Of a DNA stretch of 64,000 bases, positions 8,429-18,634 are shown piece after piece; position 1 is the stretch's first letter; the number at the start of each line of letters is the position of its first letter. The translations under genes and the position numbers were made by a program. The DNA lies in assembly GCF_019448085.1 (NCBI RefSeq), contig NZ_JAGFNZ010000003.1:124001-188000 (forward strand). The letters run 5' to 3'. The notes beneath the pieces are model-generated. The model was not told where the DNA came from. It did not search any database and saw nothing but the letters and a program-made list of their open reading frames with translations. This DNA is from Caproiciproducens faecalis. GTDB taxonomy: Bacteria > Bacillota > Clostridia > Oscillospirales > Acutalibacteraceae.

Positions 8429-9409
8429 ATGAAAAGGTTTAGCAAATTATTAGGAATTGTATTAGCAGCGGCAACTTTAATTTCCACTCTTGCGGCTTGT
8501 TCCGGCCCGGGTACCGCCAGCGCAAGCAGCGCGGCGGCGAGTGCACCCGCCTCCACAGCGGACACAGCGAAGAAGGAGATCACCGTCGGTGTCAGCCTTC
8601 TGACCAGAGAGCACGTTTTCTACAACAATATTGAAACCGCTTTGAACAGCAAAGCAAAAGAACTCGGCGTAAAGCTCGTTGTTCAGGACGCCAATCAGGA
8701 CGCCAGCAAACAGCTCAGCCAGGTTCAGGACTTTATTACACAGAAGGTTGACGCGATTCTTCTCTGCCCCACAAACTCAGCGGGCAGCAAATCCATGGTT
8801 GAACTGGCGGAAAAGGCAAACATTCCGGTTCTGACAATGGATGTTCCGTCCGACGGAAAAACCGTAAGCCATATTTCCACCGATAACTACAAGGGCGGCG
8901 AGCTGGCTGCCGAATATCTTGTCAAGAGCGTGCTTACCGCTAAAAAAGGGAACGCAGCGGTCATTACCTACTCCGAAATCGAAGGCTGCGTAAACCGTGA
9001 AAAAGGCTTCACAGAGTGGCTTGCAAAGAACGCTCCCGACGTGAAGGTCGTAGACGTTCAGAACTATTCCGGTGACCAGGCAAAGGCTGCCGACGTCATG
9101 CAGAACATGCTCCAGAAGCACGCCGACCTTGACGCGGTTTTCTGCGTGGGCGATCCGGCCGCTATGGGCGCTCTTTCCTCCATTAAATCAGCGAATAAAA
9201 AAGTAAAGATCATCGGCTTTGACGGAAACGCGGAAGGCGTAGCCGAAATCAAAAAAGAAGGCAGCCTCTGGGTTGCAGACGTTGCACAGGACCCTGCTAA
9301 GATCGGCGAGACCGCTCTTCAGGCAGCGGTGGACACTGTAAACGGCAAATCCGTTGAGAAACTGATCGCAATTTCTCCGTATATCATTGATAAATCCAAC
9401 GCCAAATAA
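8429..9409 (+). CDS. Sugar ABC importer, substrate-binding lipoprotein (ribose type)
   Basis: A 326-residue binding protein with a lipoprotein signal ending in LAAC (Cys24) and a Ser/Ala-rich linker to about residue 50. The periplasmic-binding fold begins at EITVGVSLLTREHVFYNN. The later DAVFCVGDPAAMGALSSI and KIIGFDGNAEGVAEI blocks are typical of RbsB-like proteins. The start has a strong AGGAGG site. It follows the aldolase by 61 bases and precedes the ATPase, so it should recognise the sugar broken down by the kinases and aldolase upstream. Confidence 0.9.
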   Translation: MKRFSKLLGIVLAAATLISTLAACSGPGTASASSAAASAPASTADTAKKEITVGVSLLTREHVFYNNIETALNSKAKELGVKLVVQDANQDASKQLSQVQDFITQKVDAILLCPTNSAGSKSMVELAEKANIPVLTMDVPSDGKTVSHISTDNYKGGELAAEYLVKSVLTAKKGNAAVITYSEIEGCVNREKGFTEWLAKNAPDVKVVDVQNYSGDQAKAADVMQNMLQKHADLDAVFCVGDPAAMGALSSIKSANKKVKIIGFDGNAEGVAEIKKEGSLWVADVAQDPAKIGETALQAAVDTVNGKSVEKLIAISPYIIDKSNAK

Positions 9410-9426
9410 GCCTACCTGATTTTTCC

Positions 9427-9458
9427 GCGGGGATGGGTGAGCCATTGCCTGTCCCCGC
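9427..9458 (+). other. Hairpin between binding-protein and ATPase genes
   Basis: A GCGGGGA / TCCCCGC stem 17 bases past the binding-protein stop, without a long U-tract. It is probably a processing or partial-termination element giving more binding protein than membrane components. Confidence 0.4.
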
Positions 9459-9490
9459 CATTTAATTTTGTATGGAAAGGAAGCATACAA

Positions 9491-10996
9491 ATGGGGCAGA
9501 AACCGATTGTAGAGTTGTCCAATATCAATAAGTCCTTTCCCGGGGTTAAAGCGCTGTCCGATATTTCGGTAGATTTTTATCCGGGCGAAGTCCATGTCCT
9601 TTTAGGGGAGAACGGAGCCGGAAAATCCACGCTGATTAAGATCATTTCCGGAGTATACCAGACCGACAGCGGCAGCCTGAAAGTCAACGGTGAAGAGGTG
9701 CGCTTTATGAACACCCGCGAGGGGCTGGCGCACGGAATCAGTGTCATCCATCAGGAATTAAGCGTTATTCCCGATTTAACCGTAGCGGAAAACATTTTTC
9801 TTGGGCGGGAGCCGAAAATAGCGGGAACCGGCCTGATCGACAAAAAAAGCATGAATCAGCAAACACAGGAAATTTTAGATTCCATCGGCGTAAAAATCAG
9901 CGCCAAGGCCATGATCCGCCGACTGAACAATGCCGACAGGCAGATGGTGGAAATTGCCAGAGCGGTTTCGCAGGACAGTTCACTGGTCATTATGGACGAA
10001 CCGACCTCCTCTCTTTCCAACAAAGAGGTGGACGCACTGTTTACTGTCATTAATAAATTGAAAAAAAATAATGTCGCGGTTATTTATATATCGCACAGGC
10101 TGAAAGAAATTACAGCCATCGGCGACCGTATCAGCATCCTGCGCGACGGACAGCTGATTAAAACGGCTCTTCTCTCCGAAATTTCGGAGGACGACATGAT
10201 TACCCTGATGGTCGGGCGGCAGATGACCCAGTTCTACTACCGGCCGGAAAAGGAAGCGATCAAGGACGAAATTGTGCTGAAAGCGGAGCATCTGACGCGC
10301 AGCGGCGTGTTTGAGGATGTTTCCTTCGAACTTAGAAGGGGCGAAATTTTGGGCGTTGCCGGTCTGATCGGCGCGGGCAGAACCGAAGTGATGCGCGCGA
10401 TTTTCGGAGCGGATAAACTGGACGGCGGCAAATGCTCTGTCTTTGGGCAGGAGGTTCACTTCCGCTCCCCGCGTGAGGCAATCAAGGCGGGAATCGGGCT
10501 GATTCCCGAGGACCGCAGAGGGCAGGGACTGCTGCTGCAGAAGTCTGTAAAGGAAAACACTTCGCTCGCCAGCCTTTACGCCAATTCCAGCCACGGGGTG
10601 ATTGACCAGAAATGGGAAACGGACGTTGCGCGGGACTATATTAAGCGGCTCCATACCAAGACCCCGGACGAAAACGCGCGTACCAAAAACCTTTCCGGCG
10701 GAAATCAGCAAAAGGTGGTTATCGCCAAGTGGCTGGTCGCAAAATCGAAAATCCTGATTATGGATGAGCCAACCCGAGGGATCGACGTCAACGCAAAAGC
10801 CGAAATCTACGCCCTGATGAAGGAATTTGTGGAAAACGGCGGCAGCATTATCATGGTATCGTCCGAAATGCCGGAGGTGATCGGCGTTTCCACCCGCATC
10901 ATGATTATGCGCGAGGGACGCGTTTCCGGAATGCTTGACAATACCGATGTAGCTGAAAAAGACATAATGAAGCTTGCCAGCCTGAACGCTGGCTGA
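9491..10996 (+). CDS. Sugar ABC importer, double ATPase (RbsA/MglA type)
   Basis: A 501-residue tandem ATP-binding subunit. The first half has Walker A GENGAGKSTL and Walker B LVIMDEPTSSLS. The second half has the usual degenerate Walker A (GLIGAGRTE), signature LSGGNQQKVVIAKWL and Walker B ILIMDEPTRGIDV. This two-domain layout is specific to ribose/galactose/autoinducer-type importers. The ATG at 9491 sits behind GGAAAGGAAG. An upstream ATG at 9437 would only add an unrelated tail across the hairpin region. The permease follows 16 bases after the stop. Confidence 0.93.
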   Translation: MGQKPIVELSNINKSFPGVKALSDISVDFYPGEVHVLLGENGAGKSTLIKIISGVYQTDSGSLKVNGEEVRFMNTREGLAHGISVIHQELSVIPDLTVAENIFLGREPKIAGTGLIDKKSMNQQTQEILDSIGVKISAKAMIRRLNNADRQMVEIARAVSQDSSLVIMDEPTSSLSNKEVDALFTVINKLKKNNVAVIYISHRLKEITAIGDRISILRDGQLIKTALLSEISEDDMITLMVGRQMTQFYYRPEKEAIKDEIVLKAEHLTRSGVFEDVSFELRRGEILGVAGLIGAGRTEVMRAIFGADKLDGGKCSVFGQEVHFRSPREAIKAGIGLIPEDRRGQGLLLQKSVKENTSLASLYANSSHGVIDQKWETDVARDYIKRLHTKTPDENARTKNLSGGNQQKVVIAKWLVAKSKILIMDEPTRGIDVNAKAEIYALMKEFVENGGSIIMVSSEMPEVIGVSTRIMIMREGRVSGMLDNTDVAEKDIMKLASLNAG

Positions 10997-11012
10997 GCCG
11001 GGAGGCATAAAA

Positions 11013-11981
11013 ATGAAAAATGAAAATGCGATGAAAAAGCTCAGACATATTACCCAGGATTATACGATGGTGCTCTTTTTGGCGGCGCTGTTCATTGTTT
11101 CCCTGATCTCTGTGCCGCGCTTTGCCGAAGTGGGCAACCTCATTAACGTACTGATGCAGATTACCATCAACGCGCTGATTGCTACGGGCATGACCTTTGT
11201 CATTCTGACCGGGGGCATCGACCTTTCCGTCGGTTCGGTGGCGGCCCTTTCCGGCATTGTGTCCACCTCGCTGATTCAGCTGACCCCCAACGCCGGTATT
11301 CCGATGAGCCTGCTGGTCATCTTCGGCACCTCCCTTGTGGTCGGCGGCATCTGCGGCGCCATTACGGCGTTCAACATTGCAAAGCTTCGCGTACCTCCGT
11401 TTGTCGCGACGCTGGCCATGATGAGCATTGCGAGGGGACTTGCTTACGTCTACACCAACGCGAAGCCGGTTTTCGGGCTTCCGGACGCGTACGCGTGGCT
11501 GGGACTCGGCTATATTGGCCCGATTCCGGTGATGGTCATTATCATGATTATCATTCTGGCGGTCGCTTTCCTGATTCTGCGCAGAACCTGCTTTGGCCGC
11601 TATGTGTTTGCCGTAGGCAGCAGCGAGGACGTTTCCCAGCTGAGCGGAATCAATGTAAAACGCGTTAAGTTTTATGTATACATCATCTGCGCCGTTCTGG
11701 CGGCTCTTGCGGGCGCGGTACTTTCCTCCCGCCTGCAGGCGGGCCAGCCCGCGGCGGCAAACGGATACGAACTGAACGCAATCGCGGCGGTCGCCATGGG
11801 CGGCACCAGCATGAGCGGCGGACGCGGCGGTATCAGCCAGACCATCCTCGGCCTGTGCGTCATCGGCATTATCAACAATGCGCTCAGCCTTCTGGGCATC
11901 TCCTCCTACTGGCAGACGATTGCCATGGGCGCGATTATCCTGATTGCGGTGATCTTTGACCAGAACAAAAAAGATTTATAA
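11013..11981 (+). CDS. Sugar ABC importer, permease (RbsC type)
   Basis: A 322-residue, multi-helix permease of the branched-chain/ribose superfamily. Diagnostic segments are ALIATGMTFVILTGGIDLSVGS near residue 60 and the EAA-like loop ELNAIAAVAMGGTSMSGGRGG about residue 250. It is the last gene of the operon and is followed by a strong terminator. Only one permease gene is present, so the transporter is a homodimer in the membrane. Confidence 0.93.
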   Translation: MKNENAMKKLRHITQDYTMVLFLAALFIVSLISVPRFAEVGNLINVLMQITINALIATGMTFVILTGGIDLSVGSVAALSGIVSTSLIQLTPNAGIPMSLLVIFGTSLVVGGICGAITAFNIAKLRVPPFVATLAMMSIARGLAYVYTNAKPVFGLPDAYAWLGLGYIGPIPVMVIIMIIILAVAFLILRRTCFGRYVFAVGSSEDVSQLSGINVKRVKFYVYIICAVLAALAGAVLSSRLQAGQPAAANGYELNAIAAVAMGGTSMSGGRGGISQTILGLCVIGIINNALSLLGISSYWQTIAMGAIILIAVIFDQNKKDL

Positions 11982-12006
11982 TGATAGAAAATTCCCTATT
12001 CATTGG

Positions 12007-12053
12007 ACAGGGACCGTTCCGGCAATCGACCGGGACGGCCCCTGTTTGTTGTT
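12007..12053 (+). terminator. Terminator of the sugar operon
   Basis: A long stem (ACAGGG, CCGT, CCGG pairing with CCGG, ACGG, CCCTGT) is followed by TTTGTTGTT. It lies 26 bases past the permease stop. Confidence 0.75.
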
Positions 12054-12139
12054 AAGAGGGAGAAATAGAAGCTCGGATATTGGGTCGAAATTCCCAGAAA
12101 ATAAAATAGATTTTGCTCTATACAGAAGCCGGTATTCAA

Positions 12140-12148
12140 TGCTATAAT
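12140..12148 (+). promoter_or_regulatory. Extended -10 promoter for the small membrane protein
   Basis: TGC-TATAAT (12140-12148) is an extended -10 element. The -35 region is poor. Transcription would start about 12155, which rules out the upstream ATG at 12153 as a normal start for the next gene. Confidence 0.5.
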
Positions 12149-12230
12149 TGGCATGAAAACGGAATTTGATTCCCTCTGCGCAAAAAGACAGGAAGACAGG
12201 AAAGAATTGAAATTAGGAGGAATGCCGGGA

Positions 12231-12575
12231 ATGGATCAAAAATTGCTGCTGCATGTACTGGGAAGAAATTTGTTTATTTTGGCTTTTACGATCATCATGA
12301 CGGGGTATTTTATGCGGGATGTCCGTCAGGCCCTTTATATACCGGCCAACATGGGTACGCTCAGTGTCGGCGGCGTTCAGTATACGCCTTTGCAAATGAA
12401 CATAGACGTGATACAGAACGGTTCTCATACTCTTTACAGCGTCCTCAATTATCCGCTGATCCCGCTGATTCTGGGAGCCGTCTACAATCTGTATGTCGCG
12501 GTGAAAATATTTCTGCAAAAAGACGATACATCCAAAGCCGGAGCCAAAAAGGAAAAATCAAAGAAAACCGTTTAA
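12231..12575 (+). CDS. Small two-helix membrane protein, unknown function
   Basis: A 114-residue protein starting MDQKLLLHVLGRN behind TTAGGAGG with a 10-base spacer. Two hydrophobic segments are visible (about residues 14-30 and 66-88), separated by a polar stretch of about 35 residues rich in beta-branched residues. It ends in a Lys-rich cytoplasmic tail. No family recognised. It is followed 21 bases later by an acetyltransferase gene, so they may be co-transcribed. An earlier in-frame ATG (12153) is unlikely because it lies at the predicted transcription start. Confidence 0.6.
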   Translation: MDQKLLLHVLGRNLFILAFTIIMTGYFMRDVRQALYIPANMGTLSVGGVQYTPLQMNIDVIQNGSHTLYSVLNYPLIPLILGAVYNLYVAVKIFLQKDDTSKAGAKKEKSKKTV

Positions 12576-12596
12576 AATGGAAGGGAATGAAGCCAT

Positions 12597-13019
12597 GTGG
12601 CAATAGAATACCGCCATGAAATTACCGTGGAGGATTACAACGCGCTGCGCAGGTCGGTCGGGTGGGACCCGATTGAGCCCGCTCAGGCAAAGGAGGGACT
12701 GCGCAATTCCGCTTATCTTATTTGTGCCCTGGATGGGGACAACATTGTCGGGCACGCCCGCGCCATCAGCGACGGCGGGTATGTCGTGCTGATTTCCGAC
12801 GTGATCGTCCATCCGGATTACCAGAAAAACGGTATCGCCAAAACAATGATACAGGAGCTGATGGCGTTTTTCACCTCCCGGCTGAAAAGCGGACAGGCAA
12901 TTCTTTTCAACCTGATGGCCGCGAAAGGCAGGGAATCCTTTTATAAGCAGCTCGGCTTTACGGAGCGCCCAAACGAAACGGTGGGCGCCGGTATGTCACA
13001 GCGGTACACAAAAGCATAA
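12597..13019 (+). CDS. GNAT-family N-acetyltransferase
   Basis: A 140-residue single-domain acetyltransferase. The acetyl-CoA-binding motif A is seen in VLISDVIVHPDYQKNGIAKTMIQEL, with the Q-x-x-G-I/V-A pyrophosphate loop, followed by KGRESFYKQLGFTERP, the common C-terminal strand. The start is GTG at 12597, eleven bases after GGAAGGG; the overlapping ATG at 12594 runs into a stop. The acceptor substrate is unknown. It ends just before a bidirectional terminator. Confidence 0.85.
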   Translation: MAIEYRHEITVEDYNALRRSVGWDPIEPAQAKEGLRNSAYLICALDGDNIVGHARAISDGGYVVLISDVIVHPDYQKNGIAKTMIQELMAFFTSRLKSGQAILFNLMAAKGRESFYKQLGFTERPNETVGAGMSQRYTKA

Positions 13020-13055
13020 TCATACATATATATTACTTCAGTTCCATAAAAACAG

Positions 13056-13094
13056 ACACCGCCAGCTTACGGCAGTCCCGTAAGCAGGCGGTGT
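13056..13094. terminator. Bidirectional terminator
   Basis: The stem ACACCGCC-a-GCTTACGG / CCGTAAGC-a-GGCGGTGT is followed by TTTTTG on the plus strand and by TCTGTTTTTA on the minus strand. It serves both the acetyltransferase and the converging transglutaminase-like gene. Confidence 0.85.
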
Positions 13095-13124
13095 TTTTGT
13101 TCTTGTAATCAGGTTGGGTTCCCC

Positions 13125-15674
13125 TCAGCTTTTGGTGTCGGCAGCCGCAATGATTTTCATCAGCAGGTCGGCAATGCCCACGTTGTAGCCGCTGCAGGCG
13201 TAAATGCTCCGGTCGCTCCGCGCAACGATGGTGAGCGGCAGCTTTTCCGGGTCTACAAAGGTTCTGCGCGCCAGCGGGGCGGCGGTTTCCGCAAAGTCCG
13301 AATAATAGACGCGCGCGCCGGGAAGAGCCCTGCACGCCTTTGCAAAGGTATCGTTTTCCCACGCACAGCGGTCGCGGATGACAAAGATCATCTCGCAGTC
13401 CAGTGCGTTGAGCTTGCTTTGGGCTTCTATAAATTCGTTGAGGATGTGTTCCGTGGGTTCGCGCCCCTCTTCCAGCCAGACCATCACGGCGGTTTTTCCG
13501 TCGATGACGGCCGTGGAAGAAACGGGTTCGCCGTTTTCGCTCAAGAGCTGGAACGGCGGCAGCGGAATATCGACAAACAGGTCGGAAATCTGCGTCTGGA
13601 ACAGGGAAACGGCAAGTTCTTTTTTCTCTTTATCCGCAAGGTGGAAACAGTACTTCCTGGCAAACTGGTTGCCGTTGGGCGTGCGGCTGGAGGTAATCAG
13701 CCGGTAATGTCCCGGAAGCAGGGAAAGCGTCAGTGCTCCGTCCGTCCAGACGGAATTTGTCAGTTCCAGAGTTTGGTACACGCCGTTTTTCAGTACGGAC
13801 ATGGTCCAATTGTGAAGGTACGACCAGTTTTCTTCGCCGCCCAGAAGTGTCAGTTCAGCGCCGCCGCTTTCCCCGGCAGATTCCCGTGCGTTTTGAAAGG
13901 CTCCGTTCTGATAGTACTGAGGGTATAAATCAATAGGATTGATACGAGCAGGAATCCCGAGCGTGCGGCAGATGGCGGTAAACAGGATGCCGCGTCCCAT
14001 TTCGTTCGCCTGACCGCTGGAAAGGATACCGGCCGGAGTGCCGGAAAGCCGTTCGCTGTCGCGCTCCGGCGGTGTCTGAAAGCGGGAAATGGATTCCCAC
14101 ACCCGTTCGGGCTGGTTGCGGTATGCCGCCGTCTGTTCGGCCAAAAGACCGGAAAGCAGCCTGCTGTAAGGCGTCAGCTGCTCAAAATGTGCCCGGGGGC
14201 AAAGAATGAAGGGAACAAAGATCTCTTCGGGATAATCCGCTTGATACCGGAGTGAATGCGCGAAGTGCTCCGCAAGAAGGTTGGCTTCGACATCCCGCCA
14301 GTCCTTTTTCGCAAGGGATTGAAGCATTTTCAGCTGAAGTTCGCGCGTTCCCGCACCGAAATCCTTGGAAAGAAAGCGGTACAGCTCCTCAAAGTTGCCC
14401 TCGGCCGCTTTGAGGACCGCCAGAACCTCCTGCGGGTTGGCAAAGTTCGCGGCGAGCCTTTCGGCCTTCTCTTTTTGATAAAAGCTTTTGGCGTACTGCT
14501 GTCGCTTTTGCTCGGCGCAATCGATGGTCTGCCTGCGCAGTTCTTTTTGCTCCGGAGTCAGCAGAACCATATTTCTGGTGCTGTCCTTCGGGGCACGAAA
14601 GCGAAACTCTTCCAGCATTTCCGGCTCCGAATGTACCGCTTCGGAAAAATCAACGGCGACGGTGTCGGTCTCTTCCGTGTCGGCAAAAGTTTCGGCGAAT
14701 TTACCGTCCTTTTCAACATGGATATGTACGCTGCCGAATCCCAGCGTAACCCCGGCTTTGCCCGCTTCGTCGGTAACGACGGACGCGACGGGGTAAAATT
14801 CGGCGCCGTTAAGCAGCTCAAACCCCACGGTCGCGCCGGAAACCGGGCCGGCTTTGCCCGTAACCGTGACCGTGAACCGGCGAGCCTCCGCGTACCGGCG
14901 GATTTCGTTTAAAATGAGCGTCTGCCCGTCCGTGCAGATGGCTTCCTCCCCGTCAATGGGCAGGAAGGACTTGCTGTCCATCAGCATGGAGCGGGCGGCG
15001 GCTTCTGTAAACCAGCCGCGGTTCAAAACCGGCTCCGGCTCGCACGCGCCGAGGAAATACCATTCCCCGTCGCACCAGACCTCCACCCACGCGTGGTTGT
15101 CGTCGCAGTGCGCCCAGCGGGGGGTGTAGACCTGCCGTGCGGGAATTCCCACACTGCGCAGAGCGGTGACGGTGAACGTGGATTCTTCGCCGCATCTGCC
15201 GTAAGAGGATTTCAGCGCGGTCAGCGGGGAAACCGTTCTTTCGTCGGTGGCCTGATAGGTGACGTGCTCGGCGCACCAGATGTTGACTTCCAGCGCGGCT
15301 TCCTTCATGCTCATCCCCCTGATCCGTTCGTGCAGGGCGTCATAAAAGAATTTACGGCAGTCTTCTATCTTTTCATTATTGATGCGGTAATACAAAACAT
15401 AATTCAGGAAAATTGGCTCCGGAATCCGGCTGCCCCACGGGGAGTTCTCCCTCAGGAACAGGCCGAAATCCACATAGTTCAGATAGAGGGAAAAATCGCA
15501 GTCCCCCAGATCGGCGGACGGCATCGTACTATAAAAAAACTCCATTGCGGTTCGCCGGTCTCCCTCGCAGCCCTCCAGCCGCGAAAGAATTTCCCCGCCG
15601 CGCAGCCCCAGAGTGGACTGCGTTTTGAGGAACTGCTGGTGAACGGAGTCCTGTAACTCCTGTGAAAATGTCAT
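13125..15674 (-). CDS. Large multidomain transglutaminase-like protein
   Basis: An 849-residue protein with no signal peptide. The N-terminal transglutaminase-core domain (about 120-230) shows the catalytic cysteine in SSYGRCGEES and the histidine in NHAWVEVW. The usual aspartate position reads GACEPEP, so the third residue is uncertain. An Ig/carboxypeptidase-regulatory-like beta domain follows (about 270-345). A second, degraded transglutaminase-like domain then contains RGILFTAICRTLGIPARIN and SYLHNWTMSV. The last 150 residues resemble a thioredoxin-fold strand-helix pattern without a CxxC. The start is 33 bases after the Opp ATPase stop, so it is likely the last gene of that operon and may process imported peptides in the cytoplasm (inference). 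Confidence 0.75.
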   Translation of the reverse strand: MTFSQELQDSVHQQFLKTQSTLGLRGGEILSRLEGCEGDRRTAMEFFYSTMPSADLGDCDFSLYLNYVDFGLFLRENSPWGSRIPEPIFLNYVLYYRINNEKIEDCRKFFYDALHERIRGMSMKEAALEVNIWCAEHVTYQATDERTVSPLTALKSSYGRCGEESTFTVTALRSVGIPARQVYTPRWAHCDDNHAWVEVWCDGEWYFLGACEPEPVLNRGWFTEAAARSMLMDSKSFLPIDGEEAICTDGQTLILNEIRRYAEARRFTVTVTGKAGPVSGATVGFELLNGAEFYPVASVVTDEAGKAGVTLGFGSVHIHVEKDGKFAETFADTEETDTVAVDFSEAVHSEPEMLEEFRFRAPKDSTRNMVLLTPEQKELRRQTIDCAEQKRQQYAKSFYQKEKAERLAANFANPQEVLAVLKAAEGNFEELYRFLSKDFGAGTRELQLKMLQSLAKKDWRDVEANLLAEHFAHSLRYQADYPEEIFVPFILCPRAHFEQLTPYSRLLSGLLAEQTAAYRNQPERVWESISRFQTPPERDSERLSGTPAGILSSGQANEMGRGILFTAICRTLGIPARINPIDLYPQYYQNGAFQNARESAGESGGAELTLLGGEENWSYLHNWTMSVLKNGVYQTLELTNSVWTDGALTLSLLPGHYRLITSSRTPNGNQFARKYCFHLADKEKKELAVSLFQTQISDLFVDIPLPPFQLLSENGEPVSSTAVIDGKTAVMVWLEEGREPTEHILNEFIEAQSKLNALDCEMIFVIRDRCAWENDTFAKACRALPGARVYYSDFAETAAPLARRTFVDPEKLPLTIVARSDRSIYACSGYNVGIADLLMKIIAAADTKS

Positions 15675-15707
15675 TTACATGATCCTCCTAACATACGCCC
15701 TGACCGC

Positions 15708-16680
<973 letters not shown>

Positions 16681-16688
<8 letters not shown>

Positions 16689-17691
16689 GATTTTCGCCCT
16701 CCTTTGCGGCTTCCTGCTGCGCCCGGCTGTCAAGAAGCCAGCAGGCGGCGCAGTGCGTGTCGGAAAGATGGGTATATTCCGGCATAAATTCCTGACACAC
16801 CTTCATTGTGTGCGGGCAGCGCGCGGCGAACGGACAGCCCTTTGGCGGGTCCATCAGGTCGGGCGGCGTACCGGGGATAGAGAAAAGCTGCTGCTCGTTT
16901 TCGTGCAGCTTCGGGATGGAGGCCAGAAGTCCCTTCGTATAGGGATGGGCGGTGTGGTAGAACAGGTCGCGCACGCTGCCGGTTTCCACCAGCTTGCCGC
17001 CGTACATCACGGCCACGCGGTTCGCAATGTTGGCGACCACGCCCAGATTGTGAGTGATAATAATAATAGAGGTGTCGATTTTCCCCTGCAGATCCTTCAT
17101 CAAATCCAGAATCTGCGCCTGAATGGTCACGTCCAGCGAGGTGGTGGGTTCATCCGCAATCAGCACCTTCGGGCTGCACGCAAGCGCAATCGCGATGACC
17201 ACGCGCTGGCGCATACCGCCGGAAAGCTGATGAGGGTACTGCCCGAACCGTGTTTCCGGGTTGGACAGGCCGACCAGCTTGATCTGCTCAAGAGCTTTTT
17301 GCTTTAACTGTTCTTTGGTCAGCTCATGGTGGTGCTCATGCAGGACTTCCATAATCTGCTTGCCCACCGTCATGGTCGGGTTCAGGGAAGTCATGGGGTC
17401 CTGAAAAATCATGGAGATGTCGCAGCCCCTAATTTTCTGCATCTCGTGCTCGCTGAGCGAAGCAAGGTCTTTCCCCTCCAGATGGACGGAGCCCTCCGCA
17501 ATTTTACCGTTTGAGGGCAGCAGACCCATTACGCCCTTGACCGTGATGGATTTTCCGGAGCCGGACTCGCCCACAATGGCGAGGGTTTCCCCTTTTTCCA
17601 GTGAAAAGCTCACGCCGCGCACCGCCTGCACAATCCCGTGCTGTGTTTTGATATGGACATTCAGATTTTCAACTTCCAAAAGCTTACTCAT
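16681..17691 (-). CDS. Peptide/oligosaccharide ABC importer ATPase (DppD type)
   Basis: A 336-residue ATPase with Walker [15 protein letters not shown], signature [15 protein letters not shown] and Walker [14 protein letters not shown]. The C-terminal extension has the cysteine set [15 protein letters not shown] and CAACW, as in the Dpp-type ATPases that carry an iron-sulfur cluster. It forms the heterodimer with the following ATPase, whose start overlaps its stop by 8 bases. The start is 12 bases after the OppC-type stop. Confidence 0.92.
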
Positions 17692-17703
17692 AGCGCGCCC
17701 TCC

Positions 17704-18630
17704 TCACTGTCTCATTCTCGGGTCAAGCGCGTCGCGCAGCCCGTCGCCCAAAATGCTGAAGCAGACCATGATTAAAACAATGACCACGGCCGGGAAGATC
17801 AGCAGGAACGGGAAATTCTGAAGCACCTGATACCCGTTGTTAATCAGAACACCGAGCGAGGCCTGCGGTTCCGCCAGACCGATTCCGATAAAGCTCAGAA
17901 ACGCTTCGGTGAAAATCGCCGACGGAATGGTGAACATGGCGTTAATAACAATGACGCCCACGGTATTCGGAATTAAATGTTTTAGAATAATTTCTCTGTT
18001 GCCGGTACCCAGAACACGGGCGGCCAGAACAAATTCCTGATTTTTCAGCTTTAAAATCTGCGCGCGCACCAAACGCGCCATGTTGACCCATCCGGTAATG
18101 GAAAGAGCCACTACAATCGTCCAGATCCCTGCCGGCATGACCATCATCAGCAGAATGACGATAATCAGCTGCGGAATTCCGACCAGAATTTCTATGATTC
18201 TCTGCATGACCGCGTCCACTTTGCCGCCGAACAGCGCGGAAACCGCGCCGAAGGTAACGCCGATGAACAGATCAATAAACGCCGCGGCAACGGCAATCAG
18301 CAGGGAAATCCGCGTGCCCTGCCAGATACGCGCCCACTGGTCGCGCCCGAACTGGTCGGTGCCGAACAGATGCGTCGCACTGGGCCCGTTGTAAGTATGC
18401 AGATAATCGGTGTCATAAAAGGTGTATTTGGAGAAGATCGGCCCGAAGACAGCCAGCAGGATAATCACAACCAGAATCGCCAGACTGACGACCGCCGCCT
18501 TGTTTTTCTTCAGCCGCAGCCAGCCGTCCTGAAACGCGGTCAGGTTGGGGCGGGCAATATGTTCTCTCTCGTCTTTGTCTACCACGGCTTTTGTGAAAAG
18601 CTCCTGTGAAATTTCTGTTTTCTGCGCCAT
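17704..18630 (-). CDS. Peptide/oligosaccharide ABC importer permease (DppC type)
   Basis: A 308-residue permease starting MAQKTEISQELF at 18630. It has a cytoplasmic N-terminal tail, the LKKNKAAVVSLAILVVIILL first helix, and the DppC landmark HLFGTDQFGRDQWARI. The EAA loop that contacts the ATPases is RVLGTGNREIILKHLIPN. An in-frame ATG 48 bases earlier overlaps the end of the previous gene and is less likely. The gap to the DppB-type gene is only 4 bases. Confidence 0.92.
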   Translation of the reverse strand: MAQKTEISQELFTKAVVDKDEREHIARPNLTAFQDGWLRLKKNKAAVVSLAILVVIILLAVFGPIFSKYTFYDTDYLHTYNGPSATHLFGTDQFGRDQWARIWQGTRISLLIAVAAAFIDLFIGVTFGAVSALFGGKVDAVMQRIIEILVGIPQLIIVILLMMVMPAGIWTIVVALSITGWVNMARLVRAQILKLKNQEFVLAARVLGTGNREIILKHLIPNTVGVIVINAMFTIPSAIFTEAFLSFIGIGLAEPQASLGVLINNGYQVLQNFPFLLIFPAVVIVLIMVCFSILGDGLRDALDPRMRQ

Positions 18631-18634
18631 ACTG

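Noticed and set aside
9437-9490. Upstream start extending the ribose-type ATPase
   Set aside because: The extension covers the intercistronic hairpin, has no family resemblance, and the ATG at 9491 has a proper ribosome site.
13125-15674. Spore coat transglutaminase for GerQ cross-linking
   Set aside because: Spore Tgl is a small single-domain enzyme of a different sequence; this large multidomain protein lies in an importer operon.
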